A DNA stretch of 64,000 nt from Rubinisphaera margarita (GCF_022267515.1 NZ_JAKFGB010000012.1:983325-1047324), one strand, 5' to 3'. Positions 45,240 to 54,914 are shown, numbered from the stretch's first letter. The notes: generated by a model from the letters alone, not told the origin. A program made the numbers and translations.

Positions 45240-45792
45240 TGAATAATCGTGTTCCGGAGCACGTTCTGAAAGAGCCTGCTTAGCATGATAGTCTCGGACC
45301 GCTTGATCCCACTCACGTTCAGCCGCTTCTTCCTCAGGGTAACTTTGGGCCGCACCGTACCGACTTGCGAGCAGCGTGTAGAACCATACGAGTTCGCGGG
45401 ACGGCGATCGGCCGAGGCTGCCGACTCACCTTCGTTCAAGCCTGCCCTTTAAAGCGATCCGTATCGGCGGCAGGATGTCGCCGATTGCGTATTGTCGTGC
45501 CTAACAGCGTCGCACCAAAGAATTCGTCGAAGCGGCCACGAGTGGATAGCCGTTCGATGCACTGGATTCTGCTACGAGGTTTGACTCCGGTGAGTTCGTC
45601 CAGAAGAACTCTCTGCAGATACGCCGGCGACCAGCTTGTGAGGACAAACGCGCAAGAGAACTCCCGGCTTCGAGTGGGTTCGAACTGCCCCATTCCAAGC
45701 CGGGAGAAAAAGTCGGCCATTCACGTTGCGCGAATGGCTCCGCCTTCGATCGCAACAGTCCTCACCAGTAACGAGTTTCCACTCTGCTCCTG
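45240..45792. other. Region with apparent lost 5' coding part and terminator
   Basis: The right end (45661-45738) holds two hairpins after the S9 peptidase gene. The left part (45240-45425, minus strand) looks like the N-terminal coding region of the small membrane protein without a usable start codon. Other frames in the gap look like shadows. Confidence 0.45.
45661..45706 (-). terminator. 10-bp perfect stem downstream of S9 peptidase gene
   Basis: CTCCCGGCTT (45661-45670) and AAGCCGGGAG (45697-45706) enclose a 26-base loop. Read leftward, it is followed by TTCTCTT. It lies 87-132 bp after the S9 stop. A second 7-bp stem (GCCATTC/GAATGGC, 45716-45738) lies just before it. Confidence 0.5.
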
Positions 45793-47838
45793 TTACTCTT
45801 CGGCCGCTTCGTACTTAACCTTGCTCACGTCAACCCGCAGTTCTTCCAGTCGTTTGGCGACGTCGTCGGGCATCTCTTTCTGGTAACGACCGCCGATCTG
45901 GTCGGCCAGAAAAGCTTCGATCTCGGCGTACATGGCCATCCGATTCACAGGTTTGGCAAAGCCGTGACCTTCATCATCTGCCAGCAGGTAACTGACTTCG
46001 TGTCCTCGATCCCGCAGAGCGATTGCGATCTGGTCGGCTTCGGCCTGTTTCACTCGGGGATCATTTGCTCCCTGCACAATCAGCAGAGGCTTCGAGATCT
46101 TGTCTGCACTGAAGAGCGGGCTGGCTTCTCGAATCCGCTTCTTGCCTTCCTCAGTGCTCGGATCTCCGACCATGCCATACAGGAAGGCGCGCCCTGCTTC
46201 CCAGTAAGGAGGAATTGAATCGAGCAAGGTGAAGATATTACTCGGTCCGACGATATCGACTCCACAGGCGTAGAGTTCGGGGGTGTAGGCCAGTCCCGCC
46301 AGCGTCGCATAGCCGCCGTAGCTTCCCCCCATGATGGCCACGCGGTCTTCGTCAGCAATGCCTTCCTTGATCAGATACTTCACGCCCCAGGTGATGTCGT
46401 CCTGCATCAACTTGCCCCACTGCAGATCGCCTGCGTTGAGGAACTTCTTTCCGTATCCACCGCTGGCCCGGAAATTCGGTTGCAGCACGGCATAGCCCCG
46501 GTTGGCCAGGAATTGAGCCTGAGCGTCGTAACCCCAGGAATCGCGGGGGCCTTTCGGGCCACCATGCACGAGAACCACAACCGGCAGATTCTTTGGCTCC
46601 TTGCCGGTGGGCAGCGTCAGGTATCCCGGAATTTCCAGGCCGTCACTGCTCGCGTACCGGATTGGCTTCATGGGAGCGAGATGCTCTTCGACGTCTTTCA
46701 GTTCCGGCCGCGGCGTGTATTGGTGAATCAACTCCCGCTTTTTCGCATCGAAATACCACGCCTCTGCTGCGTACTTGTCGCCGTGCACGGCGATCAAAAA
46801 CTTACTGTAGTCGTTGGTCGCACTCTGGAACGCGATCTCTCGACCGGGGAACTGCTCCTGGAGAAACTTGTAGTTCGCTTCCCAGGTTTTGTCGCGCCAG
46901 TAGTAACGCGTCTTGTCGTCGGTGTAGGAAGTCGAAATGATCTCACGCGTGTTTCGGTCGACTCGCAGGCTGCCAAAATCAACCCGATTCTCCGGATCAC
47001 TCTCCAGAAGCGTCAGCTCTTTGGTCTCTGGATTCATCTTGAACAGAGTTGTCAGATCAAGATCGCCCTTGTTGGTGGTCAGGTAGAAGTTCTCATTCTC
47101 AGGATCCCATCCACGGACTCCGGCGCTCTCGGTCACCGAGGTTTCATAGATCGGCACCAGCTCGTCGCCATCTTTCCGCAACAGGGTTTCATTGCCCGCC
47201 TGATCCGTGCGGCTCAACAGCCGCAGGTTGTCATCCCAGTCGAACTCATAACCGGTGATGCGATCTTCGTTCTTATAAACCAGACTCAGTTCGCCAGTGG
47301 AGATGTTGAGCCGATACAGGTCATGCCACGCCTTGTCCCGATCATTCAGGCCGACCCACAACAGATCGGGATTCTTCTGGCTGGCGTGCACAATTCGCGT
47401 CGTGACGTCTTTCATTGGCGTCAGATTGCGAGACTCCGGAGTCTCTTTTCCGCCAGCGGGCTTCGCATTCGGATCGACGGCGAACAGATTGATGTTCTCG
47501 TCGCCGTCCGAGTCCTTCACGAACAGGATGTACCTGCCGTCCTCGGTCCAGGTGTAACCATACAAAGGACGCTTGCTGTCGGTCAGCGGGCGAGCCTTAT
47601 CGAACGGCTCGGCGAACTCTTTGACCCACACATTCATGATGCCCTGATACGGCTTCATGAATGAAATGAACTTTCCGTCAGGACTCAGCTGGCCACTCGA
47701 AATCTGCGGGTTGCCAAAGAACAGCTCCCGATCCAGCAACGGTGTTTCGGCTTGAGCGTTCGACTCGAAGCTCCCACAAACTGCCAAACCAATAGCCAAC
47801 GGAATCGCCATCAGGTGGTACTTAAATGCGTTCAACAT
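45793..47838 (-). CDS. Exported S9-family prolyl oligopeptidase-like peptidase
   Basis: The 681-residue product has a signal peptide (YHLMAIPLAIGLAVCGSFESNA), a seven-bladed propeller domain (about 35-400, for example SSGQLSPDGKFISFM and YTWTEDGRYILFV) and a C-terminal alpha/beta hydrolase. The catalytic triad is visible: Ser about 506 in GGSYGG, Asp about 593 in GANDPRV and His about 625 in DEGHGFA. The family cleaves small peptides, with the propeller gating access. The leader suggests a periplasmic or secreted enzyme for peptide scavenging. It is a single gene, divergent from the beta-helix gene at 48149. GAAGAG lies before the ATG at acceptable spacing. Confidence 0.94.
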   Translation of the reverse strand: MLNAFKYHLMAIPLAIGLAVCGSFESNAQAETPLLDRELFFGNPQISSGQLSPDGKFISFMKPYQGIMNVWVKEFAEPFDKARPLTDSKRPLYGYTWTEDGRYILFVKDSDGDENINLFAVDPNAKPAGGKETPESRNLTPMKDVTTRIVHASQKNPDLLWVGLNDRDKAWHDLYRLNISTGELSLVYKNEDRITGYEFDWDDNLRLLSRTDQAGNETLLRKDGDELVPIYETSVTESAGVRGWDPENENFYLTTNKGDLDLTTLFKMNPETKELTLLESDPENRVDFGSLRVDRNTREIISTSYTDDKTRYYWRDKTWEANYKFLQEQFPGREIAFQSATNDYSKFLIAVHGDKYAAEAWYFDAKKRELIHQYTPRPELKDVEEHLAPMKPIRYASSDGLEIPGYLTLPTGKEPKNLPVVVLVHGGPKGPRDSWGYDAQAQFLANRGYAVLQPNFRASGGYGKKFLNAGDLQWGKLMQDDITWGVKYLIKEGIADEDRVAIMGGSYGGYATLAGLAYTPELYACGVDIVGPSNIFTLLDSIPPYWEAGRAFLYGMVGDPSTEEGKKRIREASPLFSADKISKPLLIVQGANDPRVKQAEADQIAIALRDRGHEVSYLLADDEGHGFAKPVNRMAMYAEIEAFLADQIGGRYQKEMPDDVAKRLEELRVDVSKVKYEAAEE

Positions 47839-48148
47839 GGAAACTCTTCAAAGAAGAAAGGTGCAATCTGAAAAACGAGCGACCAGTCGCATCGTATGGG
47901 GAGATCCTACTGCCCCACGTCACGGATGATAGCAGATTTCCGCCGAGAGTTTCACTCGTTTCGGACCTGGCCGCCTCTCCTCGACACTGCGGCAATACAA
48001 AACGGGCAGCGGCGCAGCTTTGCTCTACGCAGAAGTTCGGCAGAGCCCCGAGCCGGGCTGTGGGACTGGCGTCTCAAGGAAAGGGCGACTACGTTAAATC
48101 AGCCCCTGTCTCTCACACTTCGACATTTCACGCCTGCGAGGTTCGTTG
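47839..48148. other. Divergent intergenic region
   Basis: About 310 bp between the S9 peptidase and beta-helix genes. It must contain both promoters, but I could not fix convincing boxes. No small gene or long inverted repeat is evident. Confidence 0.4.
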
Positions 48149-49423
48149 ATGCGCTCTCTTCTCTCGGTCGGATTCCTGGCGACGTTCACCATCCTGTTGC
48201 ATCCCCTTGTCGGATCAGCAGAGTACCGCCGTCCAATTCACGTCGTCGACTTCCTTCCCGGGGACCACGTCGAAGATGGTACCGTCTCCTACCAGAAGCA
48301 CCTGCAGCGAGCGATTGATGCCCTTCCCGATCGTGGCGGCGAGATCGTCTTCGCTCCTATGGTCTACCTCATCGACAATCCGCGGGGACTGACGATCCGA
48401 TCCAACTGTTCCTTGAGACTGCAGGGGGCTCAGTTCATCTTCGGCGAAGAGTGCGACTCCGATGGTCAGCTGTTCTACGGAGAGAACATTGAGAATTTGA
48501 CAGTCTCCGGCGGAAGCATCGTGGGACACAACGGTTCGTGGTCAACGGGCGTGAACATCCGGGGAATCCATCTGAGAGGGGCGAGCCGCAATATTCGAAT
48601 CCAGAACATGGAGATCCGCGATCTCTCCAGCAATGGCATTGGCATCTTCGCGGCCGACGAGCAGCATCCAGCGACTGACGTCTGGATCAAAGACACCATT
48701 ATTGATAATTGCTGCAACTTCTATGGCGACTACCAGGCGCCGCCTCCAACTCGCAGAGGACCGGAGAAAGGATCCACTCGAGAGGACCAGGGACTTGTCG
48801 CTCTTTATCACGTACATGACTTTGTCGTGAGGGGCTGTCGAATGGAGAACTCCCGCTCGGACGGTACGCATTTCTATTTCTGCCGCAACGGCCATATCAG
48901 CGACAATCGCATCGCTCGCGCACAAATGGGCGGCTATTTTCTGGAAAGCTGCCAGCACGTGCTGGCAGTCAACAACGTCATTCGAGACAACGGTTCGCGC
49001 GGCGTTACGATTGAACGTGGCAGCCAGTTCTGCACGCTGACCGGAAATACGATCCAGGGGAGCGGGCGGGAAGGCCTGTGGATTCCCGATTCTCTCCGCT
49101 GCGTGGTCACTGGGAACGCTTTCTCGCTCAACGGACGCAAGGAGAACGGCGAAGAACGCCACCTGATCTGGAATGCCAACATCACAATTAACGAAGCTCG
49201 CGGAGACAAGCTCGACACTCCGACCGCGCATTACCTGATCGCCGACAACATCATCGAAACGGACAGCCATCAGATCGCCGCGATTCGCATCGATACCGAA
49301 CCGGAACTGAGTAACATCGTTATCCGTGGCAATCTGCTGATCGGCGAGAACACAAAGATACTCGTCGAGGGCCCACGAACGGACGCAGTCGTCATTCAGG
49401 AGAATGTGTCCGCGGCTCGGTAG
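48149..49423 (+). CDS. Secreted right-handed parallel beta-helix protein (second copy)
   Basis: ATG 48149 follows GAGG with a 7-bp spacer; the in-frame TTG just before it is not needed. The 424-residue product has a signal peptide (MRSLLSVGFLATFTILLHPLVGSA). The solenoid then opens with YQKHLQRAIDALPDRGGEIVF (partial) and has rungs such as LTVSGGSIVGHNG, NIRIQNMEIRDLSSNGIGIF (partial), ISDNRIARA, AVNNVIRDNGSRGVTIERGS (partial) and CVVTGNAFSLNG. This is the pectate-lyase/glycoside-hydrolase-28-like fold. Clusters of Asp/His around HVHDFVVRGCRMENSRSDGTHF (partial) could be catalytic or metal sites, but no specific lyase signature is present. Confidence 0.9.
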   Translation: MRSLLSVGFLATFTILLHPLVGSAEYRRPIHVVDFLPGDHVEDGTVSYQKHLQRAIDALPDRGGEIVFAPMVYLIDNPRGLTIRSNCSLRLQGAQFIFGEECDSDGQLFYGENIENLTVSGGSIVGHNGSWSTGVNIRGIHLRGASRNIRIQNMEIRDLSSNGIGIFAADEQHPATDVWIKDTIIDNCCNFYGDYQAPPPTRRGPEKGSTREDQGLVALYHVHDFVVRGCRMENSRSDGTHFYFCRNGHISDNRIARAQMGGYFLESCQHVLAVNNVIRDNGSRGVTIERGSQFCTLTGNTIQGSGREGLWIPDSLRCVVTGNAFSLNGRKENGEERHLIWNANITINEARGDKLDTPTAHYLIADNIIETDSHQIAAIRIDTEPELSNIVIRGNLLIGENTKILVEGPRTDAVVIQENVSAAR

Positions 49424-49569
49424 GTTTCACGCCTGCTTCCTGCGTGCCCTGCTCCATCCGGCTCTCCGTCCCGCAGCGGCTGACGCCCGGAATGCGAAGA
49501 TTCGCCAGCCGCGCACGCTGCGTAGACAAAGGAGGTCCGGCCAGTTGCTTGCGAAGTTCGAAACGATAG

Positions 49570-51132
49570 TCACAGTTTCCCGGTGCTCGAAGGCGCGGGT
49601 TGATATGCCCGCGTCAACCGGCCGTGGGCCCGGGCAAGTTGCCTTGTGTAGTGGGCGACTTCCTCATGCTCATCGTCTTCGAGCGCGTGTTCGAGCATCT
49701 CGAGTTGATCGCGGACAATCCGGGCCTTCATGCGATGGTAGTCGCTCAAAGCCATTCCCCGCAGGTAAACGCCGACCTGCAGCCGCCGGTTCCAGTCTTC
49801 CCAGACAGGGATCCAATACAAAGCGTGAGGGGCATTGCCGCTCATCGCCGCCGAAAGGACTTCTCCTTTGACGATAAAGATCTCGTCCAGGCATTCCTCG
49901 GGAGAAGGATAGTAGGCATAACACATCGCGACGCTGGCGACGACCAGCCCCATTATCGACACGCCACCAAGGATCCAGTTGGGCAGCACCAGATCCCAGT
50001 TCCCAGCGGGCGGATCGTTTGGAGTTTCCGCGGATGTCAACCAGCGATCGAGATCGAACGATCGTCCGATCAGTCGGACGGCCAGGCCGATGACCGCGAT
50101 GGCTAACAAGACATACAGGCTGAACAGTTCCTCGGCCCGAAGGTCGTCGTTCAGTTTCTGAACGACCTGGGAGGCGTATGCAGTCTCGTCAGCTGTAAAC
50201 GGACAGCAGTAGACGTCGAACGCATGGGAGTGGTCGGCCGCTTCGATATCAGTCGGATAGAGCGGCTTTTCTAAAGCATAACCGAGTCCGATGACGACGC
50301 TCAGCAACAGGACCATCCAGCCGGCCGATCGCTTCCAGCCGTAGGCGCACAGCATCCATGCCATGATTCCAAAATTCAGGCCCGCCCCGAGGATGAGCAG
50401 CACGAATGCGGCGCCAACCGAGTTGCCGTGCTGGAACATCGTCCCCAACTGCGACATCGCCAACATCGGCGTCGCGTAAACGGGGATTGCCACGCCGGTC
50501 ATCAGAACTGGTGCCCAGAGATCCCCTCCGTTGACAGAAGACTGAAACGAGCCTTTGGGCAAAATTACGTTCAGCAGAACAATCCCTGTGAGCCCGATAA
50601 GAATGTAAATCGTCGACCAACTCCAGAACTCACGGCCCATGGCCACGAAAACCCCCACGATCCGACGGATCCCCTGCGGGACCGGAGGCTCTTCGGACGG
50701 CAAATCGGCAGTCCGGGGGAACAGCCAGTCGAAGACGACTCCGATTACTGTGACCACGAGCAGAGAGCAAAGAGAGAACGACAGAATGGTAAACGGCTCC
50801 GAGAGCGTCAGTCCATAGAGAACCGACAGCGGATTGAACAGGGGCGCGGTCAGTCCGAATGCCAGGATCGTTCCGCTACTCAAACCAGCCCGCTTCATTT
50901 CCCGCATGACGGGGATCACGCCCAGCGAGCAGACGGGAAGCAACATGCCAAGCGCCCAGGCCTGCGGCAAGGCCCGCCACGTTCCTTCACCGAACAGCTT
51001 TCGCAGATTGGTCGGGCCGATCCATTTCCGAAAGACGGCAGCGACGATATAGCCTGTGAGAATGAACGGAGCGGCCTGGCTGACCGCTTGAGCCACTCGG
51101 AGGATCGCCCCCCAGATGATCGCTTCAAACAT
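49570..51132 (-). CDS. ArsP-like (DUF318/PF03773) permease
   Basis: The start at ATG 51132 overlaps the upstream lipoprotein stop by 8 bp and has GAAGG with a 9-bp spacer, giving 520 residues. The membrane core shows the family hallmark CSLGVIPVMREMKRAGLSSG then AFGLTAPLFNPLS, and a second copy-like segment YATPMLAMSQLGTMFQHGNSVG (partial). About ten membrane helices are predicted, with a central soluble loop containing DVYCCPFTADE and a C-terminal charged helical tail (MLEHALEDDEHEEVAHYTRQ). ArsP-type permeases export organoarsenicals or other small substrates; the substrate here is unknown. It is the last gene of a five-gene overlapping operon with DUF58, transglutaminase-like, MoxR and lipoprotein genes. 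Confidence 0.87.
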   Translation of the reverse strand: MFEAIIWGAILRVAQAVSQAAPFILTGYIVAAVFRKWIGPTNLRKLFGEGTWRALPQAWALGMLLPVCSLGVIPVMREMKRAGLSSGTILAFGLTAPLFNPLSVLYGLTLSEPFTILSFSLCSLLVVTVIGVVFDWLFPRTADLPSEEPPVPQGIRRIVGVFVAMGREFWSWSTIYILIGLTGIVLLNVILPKGSFQSSVNGGDLWAPVLMTGVAIPVYATPMLAMSQLGTMFQHGNSVGAAFVLLILGAGLNFGIMAWMLCAYGWKRSAGWMVLLLSVVIGLGYALEKPLYPTDIEAADHSHAFDVYCCPFTADETAYASQVVQKLNDDLRAEELFSLYVLLAIAVIGLAVRLIGRSFDLDRWLTSAETPNDPPAGNWDLVLPNWILGGVSIMGLVVASVAMCYAYYPSPEECLDEIFIVKGEVLSAAMSGNAPHALYWIPVWEDWNRRLQVGVYLRGMALSDYHRMKARIVRDQLEMLEHALEDDEHEEVAHYTRQLARAHGRLTRAYQPAPSSTGKL

Positions 51133-51574
51133 TGTCGCCATCCTTCGTTTCAAAGGAGTTGTATTGATCAATCTCGGCAGCCCGGTCAGCCAGCACACGC
51201 AACCGATCAATTTCTCGCTCGATCTCGTCGGTGGTCACGGCTCCATTCTTCCAGGCGACGTTGGCGAGCGTTCTCGATACTTCGTGAACCCGGTCCCATT
51301 CGTCTTTGGCAAGGTCGGTCTGCGCCGCCAGCTCAGGCAACCAGCCGATAATATCCCGCAGTTCCAGGACCGATTCCTCGGTCTCGAGACTGGAATGAAT
51401 GCGGGAATGAAGAATGTCGACCGCCACGACAAAGTCGGCTGGCTTATGAGCAGGAATAACGTGTTCGCCGTGCTCTTCATCCTCTTTTGACGATATGCAA
51501 CCACTGAAGACAGAAAGCAATAACGAGGCTGCCACGACGCAGAGTCTCGGGTATGTCTTGTATATGAAACTCAT
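51125..51574 (-). CDS. Small helical lipoprotein of unknown function
   Basis: The ATG overlaps the MoxR stop by 4 bp (ATGA), indicating translational coupling. The 149-residue product has a lipoprotein leader (LCVVAASLLLSVFSGC, Cys about 26). A charged mature domain of alpha-helical character follows (about 45-140), with HKPADFVVAVDILHSRIHSS and EEIDRL-like heptads (TTDEIEREIDRLRVLADRAAE, partial). I do not recognise the family. The position between MoxR ATPase and permease, overlapping both, argues that it serves the same system, perhaps as a periplasmic partner of the permease. Confidence 0.8.
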   Translation of the reverse strand: MSFIYKTYPRLCVVAASLLLSVFSGCISSKEDEEHGEHVIPAHKPADFVVAVDILHSRIHSSLETEESVLELRDIIGWLPELAAQTDLAKDEWDRVHEVSRTLANVAWKNGAVTTDEIEREIDRLRVLADRAAEIDQYNSFETKDGDNV

Positions 51575-52557
51575 GATCGAGTCCCTTCGGAGCTGGGAGC
51601 GACGGGAACGGGAACTTCGTTGATAATCTCCTGAATGACACGTTCAGGATCGAGATCATCGATGCCGAGGCGGACGGACAGGACCGGCAGCGCAACGTGC
51701 TGAAGATCGTCGGGCGTGACGAAACGCCGCTCGGCCAGATAGGCACAGGCCTGGGCACATCGCTGCCACGTCAGGAGTCCGCGAGGACTCAACCCCAAAT
51801 GAACACGGGCATGACGCCGAGTCAGCCGGCCGAGAGCCACGAGGTATTCCTGCACGTTGCGGCTCACTGGAATGCATGCCACTTCCTGTTGCAGAAGCAG
51901 GAGGTCTCCAGGGCCGAATCCGGTTTCGATTTCCTCGTCCTCGTCCGTTCCGGAAGAAACCGCGCGGCTGAGCATGGCGATCTCATCTTCGGCTTCGGGA
52001 TAGCCAATGCTCAGTTTCATCGCGAAACGGTCAAGCTGTGCTTCCGGCAAAGGGTAAGTGCCATGCTGTTCGATGGGGTTCTGCGTGGCAATGACGAAGA
52101 AACTCGGAGACAGCCGATAGCGTTCCGTGTCGATCGTCACCTGGCGTTCGGCCATCGCTTCGAGCAGTGCCGACTGCGTTCGCGGCGTCGCCCGATTGAT
52201 CTCATCGGCCAGCAGAAGTTCAGCAAACACAGGCCCCTGACGGAACTCGAACTCATGCGACTTCTGGTTGAAGATGCTGAAGCCGGTCACGTCGCTGGGT
52301 AACAAATCAGGCGTGCACTGAACGCGAGCGAAACGTTCGCCCACCCCTTCTGCCAGGGCTTTGGCAAGTGTCGTTTTTCCCAATCCGGGTTGATCTTCCA
52401 GCAGCAGATGCCCCTGAGCCAGTAGGCAGACGAGAACCTGCTCGATAGTGTCCGCCTTTCCTTTGAGCGTTGCATTGAGCCGCCGCCGCAATTGCATCAG
52501 CTTTTCGCGAAGCTCCTCGGCTCGCAGGTCGGGAGTTTGAAGTTCTAACGCACTCAT
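51571..52557 (-). CDS. MoxR-family AAA+ ATPase
   Basis: The start overlaps the stop of the transglutaminase-like gene by 4 bp (ATGA). The 328-residue product has Walker A DQPGLGKTT (about 55-63), Walker B LLLADEINRA (about 115-124), sensor 1 ATQNPIEQHGTYPLPEAQLDRF (partial) and a C-terminal lid with LGLSPRGLLTWQRCAQACAY (partial). MoxR ATPases act as chaperones that load cofactors or remodel complexes, and are classically encoded with DUF58 and transglutaminase-domain proteins, exactly as here. All catalytic motifs look intact. Confidence 0.95.
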   Translation of the reverse strand: MSALELQTPDLRAEELREKLMQLRRRLNATLKGKADTIEQVLVCLLAQGHLLLEDQPGLGKTTLAKALAEGVGERFARVQCTPDLLPSDVTGFSIFNQKSHEFEFRQGPVFAELLLADEINRATPRTQSALLEAMAERQVTIDTERYRLSPSFFVIATQNPIEQHGTYPLPEAQLDRFAMKLSIGYPEAEDEIAMLSRAVSSGTDEDEEIETGFGPGDLLLLQQEVACIPVSRNVQEYLVALGRLTRRHARVHLGLSPRGLLTWQRCAQACAYLAERRFVTPDDLQHVALPVLSVRLGIDDLDPERVIQEIINEVPVPVAPSSEGTRS

Positions 52558-54914
52558 AAGTTCGTTCCCGTTGATGGCTGTAGGTTCCCCTCGTCACGAT
52601 TCGTCCGACGCCGATGCAGCATCGATCGACAGATTTCCCGTATTCTCGAGGCCGGAAGTCCGACCGGCGAAGGATCAGATTCGGAATAGGCGGCCCACTC
52701 GAAGGCCCGCTTCAGGAGCCCGCTAACGTCAGCGGAAACATGTTCAGAGTCCTGCAGCTGAGTAACAAAAGTCGCCAGAGTCTGTGACGCGGGACGCGGC
52801 GTCCCGGTCAGAGTCAGTTTGCGATCCAGCAGGCGGCCGGCATCCAGCAGCATGCTGCGCAGCTGTGCCGACGAAGCAGCCGCCTCGCGATACTTCCAGT
52901 CCCACCACCAGGTCTGACAACGGGTGAGAATTGAGCACCGTTGACGGACTCCGGTTGCGGCAGCACCAATTGAGAACAGAGTCAACGGCCAGTAGATCAT
53001 CGCCAGACGGCCCAACTGGTACGTCCATAACCCGGCCTGTGCCAGGAATCCTCGCGGGAAATCGCGAACGGCGTAGCCGGGCGTCGGCTCGACAGTGACC
53101 CAGGCCTGACTGCCGACGTACACTTCAGCCCACCAGTGAGCATCTTCCGCCCTGACCGATGTCTGCTGCGTACTGAAGTCGAACTGATTGGGGCCGGCGT
53201 AAAGTCCGCTGACCGCCCGGCTCGTAATGCCGATCGACCGACACAACATCACGCAGGCGGTGGCAAACAGATAGTCCGGCCCTTCCTGCGATTCGGTGAG
53301 AAACCAATGCACGGGATTCTCGCAACCGTCGGGGACACGCACATCGGGATTGAGTCGATATTCCGTCCGCAGCCGATCACAGATGGCGCACACTTTGTCC
53401 CACCCGCAAGTTGTGCCACGTGTCCACTCCCGCGCCGCCGCCTGGATCTCCCGCATTCCCGGACCTTCCGGAATGGTCCGGTATTCTTCGAGTCCAAATC
53501 CGAGCATCGTTCGGCTGCGGGAGAGTTCGTCGGAATCGAGTCTCGTTGAGACGACATGAATCACACTCATTGGCGGGAGGGAACTGCGCTCCATGGCCAG
53601 GACGTCTTCCTGCGCCCACTCAAACAGATCCGCCCGGTCACAACGGTCAATATGTACGCCGTTGAGATTCGCTGGGGCCAGGACGCGATTCGTGTCTACT
53701 TTCAGAATCCGGAGCGCGTGTCGCTCAGCCCGCACATTCAGAATGGGATAAGGACGGTCCGACCAGGTGATCCACGGTTTGTCACCATGCTGTTCGACCT
53801 TGAGGGCCCGTTCGTGTAAGGTCCGTTTCTCAGCGGGGTACCATTCGGTTCCATCGAACAGATCGTAGACTGTGTGCCTCAAGTGAGCGGGAACTGGCCC
53901 GACGAGATGCAGCAATGCATCTGATGCAGTGTCTTTAAGATGTCGGTGCTCCTTCTTTTGCGTCTGCTCACGATCCAGCGAAAAGCTGCGGGAGGCCTTG
54001 CGGGCCTGAGCCATCCGATGATGATTCTGCTTGAACAGATCCGGCGGCAACGACACTGCTCGTTCAAACCGACTGGGCGGCTTCGGCGGACTGTATGTGT
54101 CTTGAAAGACGTCGTAGAGACTTGGCTGATCGCTTTCGAGAAACGGGGCATCTTCAATCGGCGCAAACGTAAGTGCTTCCTGTGTTGCAGCGACGAGCGC
54201 ATCACCATCACCGACTCCCGACCGGGCATTCGCATCAGCAGATCCCGTTCCCCCAGAACTCGGCATGAAGCCTTCGACCATCCGCAACCGGACGGAAGTT
54301 GGCAGAGCGATCGTGAAGAGCACCGCGAGGAGCAGCACCGAAGCAGCGGCCATGATCCACCACGGTGCCACCGAAATGCTGCCCGAAATTCGATCCGTGC
54401 GCAATACCGACCAGTAGGTCGTCGAGAGCCATGTGACGCCCGTCAGCAGATACAGCCCGCAAATCCATGCCATGCTGGCATCCTGCGAGGTTGAAATGCA
54501 GAACAGCACGGAGAACAGACTCGTGAAGACCGCCAGTCGTTCAAATCGGGGGACATGGGCAAACACCACCCCGAGCAGCGAAAGATTCCGAAACCCGATC
54601 AGTAACTGGATCTCGAACGCATGTCCGTTCTGAAACGACCACCGCCAAAAGGGCTCGATCACCGGGGGAAGTCCCATCACGAGCAGAGCCATCAGCGTGG
54701 TGGCGGAACTCGGTTGCCATTGCCGGCGGATCGACTGCCAGCAGAATCCCGCCACCAGCAGACCGATGAGGACGAATCGGATCACAATCGACGTAATCTG
54801 GCCATGAGGTTCGCCGACAACGATTTCCGTGGCGAGATGGGCGATCGCAACCAGTCCGCAGGTGAGCCAGTAGCCGAAGTCCGCAGACGTTGAACTCGTA
54901 TCAGGACGCCGCAT
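52554..54914 (-). CDS. Transglutaminase-like membrane protein lacking the catalytic Cys
   Basis: ATG 54914 has GGAGG upstream and overlaps the DUF58 stop by 14 bp; a 50-codon upstream extension is unsupported. The 786-residue protein has about six N-terminal membrane helices (20-240), a periplasmic region, a transglutaminase-like core (about 500-620), a further helix and a soluble tail. The core shows RTEYRLNPDVRV, GPDYLFATACVMLCRSIGI, SRAVSGLY, EDAHWWAEVYV and WVTVEPTPGY. The His is kept (593), but the position normally held by the catalytic Cys (GxCxxFA) is Asp 547, and the Asp of DPT is Glu 609. It may therefore bind rather than process a substrate. Confidence 0.85.
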   Translation of the reverse strand: MRRPDTSSTSADFGYWLTCGLVAIAHLATEIVVGEPHGQITSIVIRFVLIGLLVAGFCWQSIRRQWQPSSATTLMALLVMGLPPVIEPFWRWSFQNGHAFEIQLLIGFRNLSLLGVVFAHVPRFERLAVFTSLFSVLFCISTSQDASMAWICGLYLLTGVTWLSTTYWSVLRTDRISGSISVAPWWIMAAASVLLLAVLFTIALPTSVRLRMVEGFMPSSGGTGSADANARSGVGDGDALVAATQEALTFAPIEDAPFLESDQPSLYDVFQDTYSPPKPPSRFERAVSLPPDLFKQNHHRMAQARKASRSFSLDREQTQKKEHRHLKDTASDALLHLVGPVPAHLRHTVYDLFDGTEWYPAEKRTLHERALKVEQHGDKPWITWSDRPYPILNVRAERHALRILKVDTNRVLAPANLNGVHIDRCDRADLFEWAQEDVLAMERSSLPPMSVIHVVSTRLDSDELSRSRTMLGFGLEEYRTIPEGPGMREIQAAAREWTRGTTCGWDKVCAICDRLRTEYRLNPDVRVPDGCENPVHWFLTESQEGPDYLFATACVMLCRSIGITSRAVSGLYAGPNQFDFSTQQTSVRAEDAHWWAEVYVGSQAWVTVEPTPGYAVRDFPRGFLAQAGLWTYQLGRLAMIYWPLTLFSIGAAATGVRQRCSILTRCQTWWWDWKYREAAASSAQLRSMLLDAGRLLDRKLTLTGTPRPASQTLATFVTQLQDSEHVSADVSGLLKRAFEWAAYSESDPSPVGLPASRIREICRSMLHRRRTNRDEGNLQPSTGTNL

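Noticed and set aside
45676..45697. tRNA-like GGGTTCGAAC segment
   Set aside because: It resembles a T-arm, but the flanking bases do not form a 5-bp stem and no acceptor or anticodon arms can be drawn. It sits in the loop of a perfect 10-bp terminator-like stem.
45436..45720. 94-codon minus-strand frame after the S9 peptidase gene
   Set aside because: It runs through two terminator-like hairpins, has no ribosome site and has a shadow-like composition.
46480..47664. 394-codon plus-strand open frame
   Set aside because: Antisense to the S9 peptidase, whose catalytic triad and signal peptide are intact. The product resembles no family.
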